A stretch of 64,000 bases of DNA, taken from assembly GCF_042682525.1 (NCBI RefSeq), contig NZ_JBHUHP010000011.1, positions 62,001-126,000 of the forward strand. The letters are read 5' to 3'. Below are positions 51,635 to 60,073 of this stretch, piece by piece. The notes beneath the pieces are model-generated. The model searched no databases and was not told where the DNA came from. It saw only the letters and a list, made by a program, of their open reading frames with translations. The stretch's first letter is position 1, and every line of letters starts with the position of its first letter. Position numbers and translations under genes: made by a program. Source of the stretch: Blastococcus_B deserti (GTDB lineage Bacteria; Actinomycetota; Actinomycetes; Mycobacteriales; Geodermatophilaceae).

Positions 51635-52443
51635 CCGGCGCCCCGGACGTCTTCCGCACGCAGGTCGGCGCCGGCCACGGCGTCCCCGTCCACCCCGTCG
51701 AGGGCGTCGAGCCACGCGACGGCGAACGTGCCGGGCCCCGCGGCGGCGGCGGCCGCCCGCTCCGCGGCCAGCGCGACGTGGGCGTGCGCGGCGACGGCAC
51801 CGGCGAGGGGGTCGTCGGTGACGGCGAGGTAGGCCGCCACCAGGGCGCCGAGCGCGCAGCCGGCCCCGGTCGTCCGGGTGAGCAGCACCGACCCGCCGCC
51901 CACGCGCACCGTCCGCCGTCCGTCGGTGATCAGGTCGACCTCGCCGCTCACCGCGACCACGCCACCGGTGCGGCCGGCCAGTTCCGCTGCTGCGGTGACC
52001 GCGTCATCGGTGGCAGCGGTGCTGTCGACGCCCCGTCCGCCTCCGCCGGCACCGGCGAGCGCCATCACCTCGGACGCGTTGCCGCGAACCACGGTGGGGC
52101 GCAGCGCCACCAGGTCGGCAGCCAGCTCCGTCCGATAGGCCAGGCCGCCGACGGCGACCGGGTCGAGGACCCAGGGAGTGCCGGCCGTCCAGGCCGACCG
52201 TGCCGCCAGCCGCATCGCCTCGGCGGTGCGGCGGTGGACGGTGCCCACGTTGACCAGCACGGCGGAGGCCACGACGGCGAAGTCGCCGGCTTCCTCCGGT
52301 GCGTCCACCATGGCCGGCGCCGCACCGGCGGCGAGCAGCGCGTTGGCGGTGATCGACTGCACGACCGTGTTGGTCAGGCAGTGCACCAGGGGTGCGTTCG
52401 TGCGCACTGCCTCACGGGCAGCGCGGAGATCGACGGCTTCCAC
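51631..52443 (-). CDS. thiM: Hydroxyethylthiazole kinase
   Basis: Phosphorylates 4-methyl-5-(2-hydroxyethyl)thiazole, a salvage step of thiamine synthesis. The product has 270 residues. Family motifs are VHCLTNTVVQSITANALLA, WVLDPVAVGGLAYR and RTTGAGCALGALVAA (catalytic Cys/Asp region). The GTG start lies seven bases downstream of the riboswitch's GGGATG, consistent with control of translation initiation by thiamine pyrophosphate. It is the first gene of the operon. Confidence 0.94.
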   Translation of the reverse strand: MEAVDLRAAREAVRTNAPLVHCLTNTVVQSITANALLAAGAAPAMVDAPEEAGDFAVVASAVLVNVGTVHRRTAEAMRLAARSAWTAGTPWVLDPVAVGGLAYRTELAADLVALRPTVVRGNASEVMALAGAGGGGRGVDSTAATDDAVTAAAELAGRTGGVVAVSGEVDLITDGRRTVRVGGGSVLLTRTTGAGCALGALVAAYLAVTDDPLAGAVAAHAHVALAAERAAAAAAGPGTFAVAWLDALDGVDGDAVAGADLRAEDVRGAG

Positions 52444-52449
52444 GCCGGT

Positions 52450-52523
52450 GACATCCCTTCGCCAGTGCGAACTGGAGCAGGTTCGACGGGTCTGTTCTCA
52501 GTCCCTGGAGGGACACCCCGTGC
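52450..52523 (-). promoter_or_regulatory. TPP riboswitch (thi box) upstream of thiM
   Basis: Minus-strand elements in order: ACGGGGTGTCC, CTGAGAACAGACCC, GAACCTGCTCCAGTTCGC and ACTGGCGAAGGGATG. They match the conserved thi-box CUGAGA, ACCC...GAACCTG and GCGAAGGGA segments. TAGGTT (52537-52542) on the minus strand is a possible -10 box about 15 bases upstream. It should turn thiMED down when TPP is plentiful. Confidence 0.93.
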
Positions 52524-52605
52524 CACGTACGCAGCGAACCTAACAGGAGTCGGGTGGCCGGGCGGCCCCGGGCGAGGACCACGGCGACCGGCTACCGTGC
52601 CGTCC

Positions 52606-52693
52606 GTACGCGGGAGCCCGTCGAAACGGGCTGAGAGGGCGGCTGCAGCCGCCGACCGTTGGAACCTGTCCGGGTCATGCCGGCGTAGGGAGG
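52606..52693 (+). promoter_or_regulatory. TPP riboswitch (thi box) upstream of the alcohol dehydrogenase
   Basis: Plus-strand elements: GCGGGAGCCCG, ACGGGCTGAGAGGGCGG, CCGACCGTTGGAACCTG and TGCCGGCGTAGGGAGG, the typical thi-box set. TACCGT (52593-52598) is a likely -10. The GGGAGG (52688-52693) at the 3' end doubles as the Shine-Dalgarno of the ADH gene five bases from its GTG, so TPP binding probably blocks translation. Confidence 0.93.
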
Positions 52694-52698
52694 CAGTT

Positions 52699-53709
52699 GT
52701 GCGTGCTGTGCGTTTCCACGGAGCGGGACGGCCGGCGGTGGTCGAGGACGTCCCCTCGCCTCGCCCCGGGCCCGGGGACGTGCTGATCGACGTCGCGGCC
52801 GCGGGGGTGTGCGGGACCGAGCTGCACTTCCTGGACGGGCTGCTGACCCCGGCACGAGCGCCCATCACGCTGGGCCACGAGGTGGCCGGCGTGATCGCCG
52901 AGGTCGGCGACGAGGTGGATGACGTCGCAGTGGGAGACCGCGTCGCCGTCCACTACCTGCACGCCTGCCATCGGTGCCGCTCGTGCCTCGCCGGCGACGA
53001 CCACCTGTGCGACGCGCCCCTCGGCTTCCTGGCCTTCGCCACCGACGGCGGGTTCGCCGAGCAGGTCGTGGTGCCCGCCTCGGCCGCGGTCCGCGTGCCC
53101 GAGACGCTCGACCTGCCGTCCGCGGCCACCCTGTGCTGCAGCGCCACCACGGCACTGCACGCGGTGGACGTGGCGGCCGTCCGTCCCGGATCCACCGCCG
53201 TCGTCTACGGAACCGGTGGCGTCGGCCTGGCCCTGGTCCAGGTGCTGCGGGAGGTGGGGGCGCGGCCGGTGGCGGTCGCCCGGAACCCGCACCGCCTCCG
53301 CCTCGCCCGGAAGCTGGGCGCCGACGTGACGGTCGACGGGACCGGGGACGTCGCGACCGCCGTCCGGGAGGCCACCGGCCGCGCCGGCGCCGACGTGGTC
53401 TTCGACCTGGTCGGCACCCGGGAGACCGGCGCCGCCGCACTGGCCTGCCTGGGCAAGCGGGGAACCCTGGTCTACGTCGGCTACAGCTTCGACACCGTCG
53501 AGATCAACCCGCTCGGCCTCGTGGTCCCCGAGCAGCGGATCGTGACGTCGGTCGGCAACCGCCGCTCCGAGCTCGTGGCGGCCCTCGACCTCGCCGCGCG
53601 CGGCCGGCTGCAGACGACGGTCACCGAGCACGCCCTGGACGACGGCCCGCGCGTGCTCGAGGAGCTGCGCGCCGGCCGTGTCGTCGGCCGGGCGGTGCTC
53701 CGGCCCTGA
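52699..53709 (+). CDS. Zinc-dependent alcohol dehydrogenase (MDR), TPP-riboswitch controlled
   Basis: Medium-chain dehydrogenase/reductase, 336 residues. It has the catalytic GHEVAGVIAEVGDEV zinc segment (Cys near 39, His-Glu near 61). The structural-zinc cysteine lobe is CHRCRSCLAGDDHLC (about 92-106). The NAD(P)-binding motif is YGTGGVGLALVQVL. A thi-box directly precedes it, which is not usual for an ADH, so it may act in thiamine-precursor metabolism or in a TPP-linked pathway. The substrate is unknown. Confidence 0.87.
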   Translation: MRAVRFHGAGRPAVVEDVPSPRPGPGDVLIDVAAAGVCGTELHFLDGLLTPARAPITLGHEVAGVIAEVGDEVDDVAVGDRVAVHYLHACHRCRSCLAGDDHLCDAPLGFLAFATDGGFAEQVVVPASAAVRVPETLDLPSAATLCCSATTALHAVDVAAVRPGSTAVVYGTGGVGLALVQVLREVGARPVAVARNPHRLRLARKLGADVTVDGTGDVATAVREATGRAGADVVFDLVGTRETGAAALACLGKRGTLVYVGYSFDTVEINPLGLVVPEQRIVTSVGNRRSELVAALDLAARGRLQTTVTEHALDDGPRVLEELRAGRVVGRAVLRP

Positions 53710-53717
53710 TGACCGGG

Positions 53718-55490
53718 TCAGTCGTCGGTGAGTGCGGCCGCCGGCAGCCAGTCGGCGTCGAGCAGCTCGGCGATCTCGCGCAGGGACGACGTGTCGGCCC
53801 CGGCGGCCGAGCCGCTGACCGCGAGCCGTTCGACCATGACGCGGGCGACCTGCTCCTCGACCGTGTCCTCGGCGAACGCGATCCGCCACGGCGAGGTCCG
53901 CCCGTCCCGGTGGGTGCGGCCGGTGACCTGCCGGGCCTGGATGCCGGAGAAGCGGGGCTGGTGGAACAGCCCGACCCGTGGCGTCTCCGAGGCGGGGCGT
54001 CCGTCGGGCAGGAGCTCGCCGGCGTGCAGCGAGATCGACGCGGTGACCGTGAAGACGCAGACCCGGGCCTCGCCCCGCTGGAACCGCAACCGCTCGCGCT
54101 CCGGATCACCGAGGCCATGGTCGAACCGGTCGCGCCCGTAGATGCCGGCCACCGGGATCCCCGCGTCGAGCAGGGCCTCCCGGATCGGATCGGCGGCCGT
54201 CTCGACGAACTCGACCGACACCGCGACCTGCCGCTCGGCCTCCACCTGGGCCTTCACCCAGTCGACCGTGGCCTGGACCCGGATCAGCCCGGCCTTCTGC
54301 CGGAACCGCAGCAGCGCCGCCCGCCCGCGGGCGCCCTGGCGTGCCGTGCGCGCCAGCCGCATCTCCGCGCGGAACTCCGACCACTCCGAGTCGTAGGCCG
54401 CCCGCTCCGCGGGGGTCAGCGCCACCGGCGTCCCGCTCACCGAGACCGGCCCCCAGGGCGCACCCCGGTGCAGCGTGCCGGGCGGGTCGGCAGCTGTCAG
54501 CCACGACTGCAGCCTGGTTAGGTCAGCGCGCCGCTGGTCGGGGTCGTCGGTCCACTGCCACCCGTAGCGGCCACGTTCCACGTGGAACCCGTGCGCGGCG
54601 AGCTGCTTCGGCAGGTCGGCCCACTCGCGGACCGGCTCCCCGTGCCGGACGGCGAACTCCGGGGCCAGGTACGGCAGCTCCAGCGGCGTGTGCGCCGGGG
54701 TGGCGGTGGCGGCCAGCACGAACGGGGCGTCCTTCCCCCGGCCGGCGCCCGACACCGCCTTCCAGTGCTTCCAGCGCTGCGTCGTGGTGTGCCGCACCAT
54801 GTGGGCCTCGTCGGCGACGACGACGTCGAACCGGAGTTTCGCGACCTTCCCGAGCCGGTCCCAGGTGGTAACGCACCAGCGCAGGCCGCCGTCACCGAAC
54901 CCGGCGATCGAGCGGGTCCAGTGCGGGATGGTGATCGCCGCGGGGCGGTCGGCGACCACCAGGACGGTCCGCACGTGGCGCTGCTCGGCGACCGCCTTGA
55001 CCGCGAGGATCGCCGTCCCCGTCTTGCCCACCCCGGGGTCGTCGCCGAGCAGGAACACCCGGCCCCCGGCCGCCGCGTGCGCCGCGATCACGTCGGCGCC
55101 GTCGCACTGCTGGTCGCGGGGCGTCAGCGGCCGGGCGAGCGGCACCGGCCGTGGCTTCTCGTTGACCTCGTCCTCGAGGAAGCGCTCGAGCGTGTACGGC
55201 GGCGGGTCGTAGGGCGCCAGCTCCGGCGGGAGCTCGGGCCCCACCCACACGTGGGCCTGCAGGCCGGCGTGCCAGACGGCGCCGGGGGCCGGCGCCCGGA
55301 ACGGCACCGCCAGGACCCACACCCGCTCGCCCGGACCCGCCGTGGGCACCTCGGGAGCGGCCTTCGCGGGCCGCTTCGACGCCGCCGCGGTGGACCGGCG
55401 GCGGGTCGTGGCGCGGGTGGTCTTGTTCGCGGTCGTGCTGCGGCTGGTCGTGCCGGCGCTTCGCGTGCTGCGCCGCCGTCGTCCGGGCAT
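53718..55490 (-). CDS. DEAH/SNF2-type DNA helicase-like protein
   Basis: A 590-residue superfamily 2 helicase. After a basic, low-complexity N-terminus (about 1-50), it has Walker A LLGDDPGVGKTGTA, motif II VVADEAHMV, motif III LAATATP, and helicase-C motifs (RQVTGRTHRDGRTS as motif VI). GGGAGGG precedes the ATG. No nuclease or methyltransferase neighbour suggests a restriction system. It resembles phage-type and SNF2-like helicases. Two neighbours are ordinary metabolic genes, so it is an isolated accessory gene. Confidence 0.82.
   Translation of the reverse strand: MPGRRRRSTRSAGTTSRSTTANKTTRATTRRRSTAAASKRPAKAAPEVPTAGPGERVWVLAVPFRAPAPGAVWHAGLQAHVWVGPELPPELAPYDPPPYTLERFLEDEVNEKPRPVPLARPLTPRDQQCDGADVIAAHAAAGGRVFLLGDDPGVGKTGTAILAVKAVAEQRHVRTVLVVADRPAAITIPHWTRSIAGFGDGGLRWCVTTWDRLGKVAKLRFDVVVADEAHMVRHTTTQRWKHWKAVSGAGRGKDAPFVLAATATPAHTPLELPYLAPEFAVRHGEPVREWADLPKQLAAHGFHVERGRYGWQWTDDPDQRRADLTRLQSWLTAADPPGTLHRGAPWGPVSVSGTPVALTPAERAAYDSEWSEFRAEMRLARTARQGARGRAALLRFRQKAGLIRVQATVDWVKAQVEAERQVAVSVEFVETAADPIREALLDAGIPVAGIYGRDRFDHGLGDPERERLRFQRGEARVCVFTVTASISLHAGELLPDGRPASETPRVGLFHQPRFSGIQARQVTGRTHRDGRTSPWRIAFAEDTVEEQVARVMVERLAVSGSAAGADTSSLREIAELLDADWLPAAALTDD
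54574..54589. promoter_or_regulatory. parS-like site inside the helicase gene
   Basis: CGTTCCACGTGGAACC keeps the 12-base parS core with one outer mismatch, 46 kb from parAB and inside coding sequence. Confidence 0.7.
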
Positions 55491-55556
55491 GTCCCTCCCC
55501 CTCGTCCCGGGCACCGTAAGCGGCGGCACCGGCGGAACGTCTGATGGAATCGCCGG

Positions 55557-56426
55557 GTGACCGAGGACGCCGGCAACGACGAGCGCCTGGCGTCGCGCAC
55601 CCTGGGGGAGTCCGGGCCGCGGGTCGTCTTCGTCCACGGGCTCTTCGGCCAGGGCAAGAACTGGACGACGATCGCCAAGGGTATGGCCGACGGCCACCGC
55701 GTCACCCTGGTCGACCTCCCCAACCACGGGCACTCGCCGTGGACGGAACGGGTCGACTATCTCGACATGGTGCGGATGCTGGCCGCCGAGCTCGAGCAGC
55801 TGGGTGAGCCGGTGACCCTGGTCGGGCACTCGATGGGCGGCAAGGTGGCGATGCAGCTCGCCCTGCGCCGGCCCGAACTGCTCCGGGCGCTGGTCGTCGT
55901 GGACATCGCCCCCGTCGAGTACCCGCTGCAGGGAGGGCGCACGGACGACCCGGACGAGGAGGCCTCGCCGTTCGCCGCGTACATCCAGGCGATGCGGGCG
56001 ATGGACCTCGACCGGCTGAGGACCCGCGAGGACGCCGACGCGGCGCTGAAGGAGGCCGTCCCCAGCCGGATGGTGCGCAGCTTCCTGCTGCAGAGCCTGG
56101 TCCGCGAGGGGCTGAGCGACCAGGAAGGGCGGCCCGCCCCCGGATGGCGCTGGCGGCTGAACCTGGAGCTGCTGGAGCGCGACCTCGAGGAGCTGCGCGG
56201 CTTCCCCGAGCCGCCGCCGGGAGCCACCTACGACGGGCCGGTGCTGTGGGTGGCCGGGGCGAACTCCAGCTACGTGCTCGACCGCGACCGGCCGCACATG
56301 GACGCCCTCTTCCCCGCCACCCGGCTGGTCCGCATCAAGAACGCCGGACACTGGGTGCACTCGGAGCAGCCCGAGATCTTCCTGACCACGCTCCGCCTCT
56401 TCCTGGAGCGGGTCGAGGCCCGCTGA
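55557..56426 (+). CDS. Alpha/beta hydrolase
   Basis: A 289-residue soluble esterase-like enzyme (YbfF-like). The oxyanion segment FVHGLFGQGKNW is followed by nucleophile elbow GHSMGGKV (Ser about 90), an aspartate in the following strands and the catalytic His in NAGHWVHSEQPE. There is no signal peptide. It starts GTG at 55557. It is divergent from the helicase and convergent with the ABC transporter genes. The substrate is unknown. Confidence 0.86.
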   Translation: MTEDAGNDERLASRTLGESGPRVVFVHGLFGQGKNWTTIAKGMADGHRVTLVDLPNHGHSPWTERVDYLDMVRMLAAELEQLGEPVTLVGHSMGGKVAMQLALRRPELLRALVVVDIAPVEYPLQGGRTDDPDEEASPFAAYIQAMRAMDLDRLRTREDADAALKEAVPSRMVRSFLLQSLVREGLSDQEGRPAPGWRWRLNLELLERDLEELRGFPEPPPGATYDGPVLWVAGANSSYVLDRDRPHMDALFPATRLVRIKNAGHWVHSEQPEIFLTTLRLFLERVEAR

Positions 56427-56469
56427 GCCCGGTAGCCCCCGAGCACCCCGTGCCGCGGAACCAAGCTGG

Positions 56470-57312
56470 TCAGTCGCGGGAGCGGCGGCGGAACGCCGCG
56501 ACGGCGAGCGGCGCGAAGATCGCGGTGAGCGCCAGCGACCAGGCGATCGACACGGCGACCGGGTGCTGCAGGGGCCACGCGGCGTCCGCCGGGGCGGGCA
56601 GGCCGTTGCCCCACAGCTCCCGGCAGGCCTGGGTGAGGGCCGACACCGGGTTCCACTCCGCGATGGCGCGCAGCCACGCGGGCATGCTCTCCGGCGGCGC
56701 GAAGGTGTTGGCGACGAACGTCAGCGGGAACATGACCGTGAACATGAAGCCCTGCACGGCCTCGACGGTCCGCATGAGCGAGCCGACCCAGATGCCGAGC
56801 CAGATGAGCGCGAACCCGAACAACAGCAGCAGCAGGAAGGCGAGCAGGCCGTCGAGGAGGCCGTTGCGCACCCGCCAGCCGATGAGCAGCCCGGTGAGCG
56901 CCATCACGACCACGCCGATGCTGGAGTGGATGAGGCTCGAGATGCTGCGGCCCACCAGCACCGCCGACCGCGGGACCGGCAGGGACTTGAACCGGTCGAC
57001 GATCCCCTTCTGCAGGTCGCTGGTCAGTCCCATGGCCACGATCGCCGAGGAGAAGACCATGGTCTGCACCATGATCCCGGGCAGCAGGAACTCCTTGTAG
57101 TCCGCGCCGCGCACGGCGATCGCGCCGCCGAAGACGTAGGCGAACAGCAGCACGAACATCACCGACTGCACGGTGACGTCGAGCAGCATCTCCGGCATCC
57201 GCCGGATGTGCAGCAGGTTCCGCCACACGATCGTCGACGACGCCCGCAGGAGCGAGGGCGGCGAGATGGGCGGCCGCTCGGCCGGGGCCCGGGTCTTCTG
57301 CAGGACGGTCAC
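56470..57312 (-). CDS. ABC-2 type transporter permease (DrrB-like)
   Basis: A 280-residue membrane protein with six predicted helices and ABC-2 signatures: GADYKEFLLPGIMVQTMVFSS and MFPLTFVANTFAPPESMPAWL. It overlaps the ATPase gene by GTGA, so the two form a drug- or lipid-exporter pair. The substrate is not predictable. The family includes daunorubicin-type exporters. Confidence 0.88.
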   Translation of the reverse strand: MTVLQKTRAPAERPPISPPSLLRASSTIVWRNLLHIRRMPEMLLDVTVQSVMFVLLFAYVFGGAIAVRGADYKEFLLPGIMVQTMVFSSAIVAMGLTSDLQKGIVDRFKSLPVPRSAVLVGRSISSLIHSSIGVVVMALTGLLIGWRVRNGLLDGLLAFLLLLLFGFALIWLGIWVGSLMRTVEAVQGFMFTVMFPLTFVANTFAPPESMPAWLRAIAEWNPVSALTQACRELWGNGLPAPADAAWPLQHPVAVSIAWSLALTAIFAPLAVAAFRRRSRD

Positions 57313-58292
57313 GGCGTGACCCCTTCCGTCGTCTGGTCCGGATCGGCCGTGGGCTCGGCACGACGGCCGGTGAGGTGCAGGAACACGTCGTCGAGGCTCG
57401 GCCGGGCCAGTCCCAGGTCGTCGAGCTCGATACCGCTGGCCTCGAAGACGGCGGCGATCCGCGTCATGTCGGCCAGCCCGCCCGCCTGCGCGGTGAGCCG
57501 CCGGCTGCCCCGCTCCACGTGCACCTCGGGGGAGTGGGCGCGCATGAGCGCGGCGGCCTCGTCCAGGTCGTCGGCGTGGGTCAGCGTCACCACGACGCTG
57601 GCCTGTCCCGCCTGGTCCTTGAGCTGCGTGGGCGTGCCGGCGGCGATGACCTTGCCCTTGTCGACGACGATGATCTCGTCGGCGAGCTGGTCGGCCTCCT
57701 CCAGGTACTGCGTGGTCAGCACCAGCGTGGTGCCCTCGTCGACCAGTTCCCGGAGCACCTGCCAGAGCCCGGACCGGCTGTGCGGGTCCAGTCCCGTGGT
57801 CGGCTCGTCGAGGAACAGGATCGGCGGGGCGGCGAGCAGGCTGACCGCCAGGTCGAGCCGTCGCCGCATGCCCCCGGAGTAGGTCTTCGCCATCCGGTCG
57901 GCCGCGTCGAGCAGGTCGAAGCGGGACAGCAGCCGCTCGGTGGCCTCCCGGACGTACTTCTTCGACAGCCCGTAGAGGGCACCGATCAGCGCGAGGTTCT
58001 CCCGGCCGGTCAGGATCTCGTCGACCGTGGCCGCCTGGCCGGTGAGGCCCATGTTGCGGCGGACGTCGGTCGGCTGCCGCACGATGTCGAACCCGGCGAC
58101 CCGGCCGGTGCCGCTCGTCGGCACGCTCAGCGTGGTGAGCATGCGCACGAGGGTGGTCTTGCCGGCGCCGTTGGGCCCGAGCAGGCCCAGCACCGACCCG
58201 GCGGGAACGACGAAGCTCACGTCGTCCACGGCCCGGTTGGTGCCGAACTGCTTGACCAGCTCGATCGCCTCGACCGCCGGTGCCGCGGTCAT
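57309..58292 (-). CDS. ABC transporter ATP-binding protein (DrrA-like)
   Basis: A 327-residue ATPase. Walker A is LGPNGAGKTTLVRM, the signature is YSGGMRRRLDLAVSL, and Walker B is LFLDEPTTGLDP; the H-loop lies in LTTQYLEEADQLAD. The C-terminal extension of about 90 residues is typical of daunorubicin-type exporters. The ATG at 58292 lies after a weak AGGGCGGG. It is coupled to the permease downstream. Confidence 0.9.
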   Translation of the reverse strand: MTAAPAVEAIELVKQFGTNRAVDDVSFVVPAGSVLGLLGPNGAGKTTLVRMLTTLSVPTSGTGRVAGFDIVRQPTDVRRNMGLTGQAATVDEILTGRENLALIGALYGLSKKYVREATERLLSRFDLLDAADRMAKTYSGGMRRRLDLAVSLLAAPPILFLDEPTTGLDPHSRSGLWQVLRELVDEGTTLVLTTQYLEEADQLADEIIVVDKGKVIAAGTPTQLKDQAGQASVVVTLTHADDLDEAAALMRAHSPEVHVERGSRRLTAQAGGLADMTRIAAVFEASGIELDDLGLARPSLDDVFLHLTGRRAEPTADPDQTTEGVTP

Positions 58293-58437
58293 GCCGCCCG
58301 CCCTGGGTCTCGTCGTCCACCCCTGTCCGTCGTCATGGGGTGCAGCATGCCGCCGCCCACCGACAGAACCGCAAGGCCTTTTCGGTCCCGACGCGTCCGG
58401 TCGCGCCGCCGACCCGCTCCGGGCCAGGATCAGCGGC

Positions 58438-60072
58438 ATGAGCGACGACCGTGCCGGTCAGCCCGCCCGGCCCAGCGATCTCATCGACGTCGCCGCGCTG
58501 GTGACCGCCTACTTCACGATCGAGCCCGATCCCGCCGAGCCGTCCCAGCAGGTGGCCTTCGGCACCTCGGGCCACCGGGGCTCGGCCTTCGACGCCGCGT
58601 TCAACGAGGCGCACATCCTCGCCACCACCCAGGCGATCTGCGAGTACCGCGCGGAGCGGGGCTACGACGGCCCGCTGTTCATCGGCCGGGACACCCACGC
58701 GCTGTCCGAACCGGCCTGGGCGAGCGCGCTCGAGGTCCTCGTGGGCAACGACGTGACGGTGCTGGTCGACGCGGCCGGCCGTTACACGCCGACGCCCGCG
58801 GTCAGCCACGCCATCCTCACCGCCAACCGGGGCAGGTCGTCCGGCCTCGCCGACGGCATCGTCGTCACGCCGTCGCACAACCCGCCCCGCGACGGCGGCT
58901 TCAAGTACAACCCGCCCGACGGCGGGCCCGCCGACACCGACGCCACCGGCTGGATCGCCGGGCGGGCCAACGACCTGCTGCGGGCCGGCCTGACCGGCGT
59001 CCGCCGCGTGCCGCTCGACCAGGCCCGCCGGGCGGCCCAGCCCTACGACTTCCTCGGCACCTACGTCGACGACCTGCCGAGCGTCGTCGACCTCGACGCC
59101 GTCCGCGACGCCGGGGTCCGGATCGGCGCCGATCCCCTCGGCGGGGCCAGCGTCGACTACTGGGCGGCGATCGCCGAGCGGCACCGCCTGGACCTCACGG
59201 TGGTGAACCCGCTGGTCGACCCGACGTGGCGGTTCATGACGCTGGACTGGGACGGGAAGATCCGGATGGACTGCTCCTCCCCCGCGGCCATGGCCTCCCT
59301 GGTCGGCCGCCGGCACGAGTTCCAGATCGCCACCGGCAACGACGCCGACGCCGACCGGCACGGCATCGTCACCCCCGACGGCGGCCTGATGAACCCCAAC
59401 CACTTCCTCGCCGTCGCCATCGCCTACCTGCTCAGCCACCGGCCGGGCTGGTCGAAGGACACCGCCGTCGGCAAGACGCTGGTCTCCAGCTCGCTGATCG
59501 ACCGGGTGGTGGCCGACCTCGGCCGCACGCTGGTCGAGGTCCCCGTGGGCTTCAAGTGGTTCGTGCCCGGGCTGCTCGACGGCAGGATCGGTTTCGGCGG
59601 GGAGGAGTCGGCCGGCGCCTCGTTCCTGCGGCGGGACGGCAGCGTCTGGACGACCGACAAGGACGGCATCCTCCTGGCCCTGCTCGCGTCCGAGATCCAG
59701 GCGGTGACCGGACGGTCGCCGTCCAGGCTGCACAAGCAGCTCACCGACCACTTCGGCGAGTCGGCGTACGCGCGCATCGACGCGCCGGCCACGCGGGAGG
59801 AGAAGGCGGCGCTGGGCAAGCTCTCCCCCGACGCCGTCACCGCCACCGAGCTGGCCGGCGAGCCGATCACCGCGAAGCTCACCCGCGCTCCCGGCAACGA
59901 CGCCCCCATCGGCGGGCTGAAGGTCACCACGGAGAACGCCTGGTTCGCCGCCCGCCCGTCGGGCACCGAGGACGTGTACAAGATCTACGCGGAGTCGTTC
60001 AAGGGCCCCGACCACCTCGCGCAGGTGCAGGAGGAGGCCCGGGCCGTCGTCGGCGCGGCGCTGGGCGGCTGA
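58438..60072 (+). CDS. pgm: Phosphoglucomutase (alpha-D-glucose-type)
   Basis: Interconverts glucose 1- and 6-phosphate, 544 residues. Domain motifs are FGTSGHRGSAFD (substrate end), the catalytic serine in VVTPSHNPPRDGG (Ser about 146), metal-binding GNDADADRHG, sugar-binding GFGGEESAGASF, and the phosphate-binding ARPSGTEDVYKIY. It starts one base before the downstream M20 gene's leader (two-base gap). Its promoter region diverges from the ABC ATPase. Confidence 0.95.
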   Translation: MSDDRAGQPARPSDLIDVAALVTAYFTIEPDPAEPSQQVAFGTSGHRGSAFDAAFNEAHILATTQAICEYRAERGYDGPLFIGRDTHALSEPAWASALEVLVGNDVTVLVDAAGRYTPTPAVSHAILTANRGRSSGLADGIVVTPSHNPPRDGGFKYNPPDGGPADTDATGWIAGRANDLLRAGLTGVRRVPLDQARRAAQPYDFLGTYVDDLPSVVDLDAVRDAGVRIGADPLGGASVDYWAAIAERHRLDLTVVNPLVDPTWRFMTLDWDGKIRMDCSSPAAMASLVGRRHEFQIATGNDADADRHGIVTPDGGLMNPNHFLAVAIAYLLSHRPGWSKDTAVGKTLVSSSLIDRVVADLGRTLVEVPVGFKWFVPGLLDGRIGFGGEESAGASFLRRDGSVWTTDKDGILLALLASEIQAVTGRSPSRLHKQLTDHFGESAYARIDAPATREEKAALGKLSPDAVTATELAGEPITAKLTRAPGNDAPIGGLKVTTENAWFAARPSGTEDVYKIYAESFKGPDHLAQVQEEARAVVGAALGG

Positions 60073-60073
60073 G

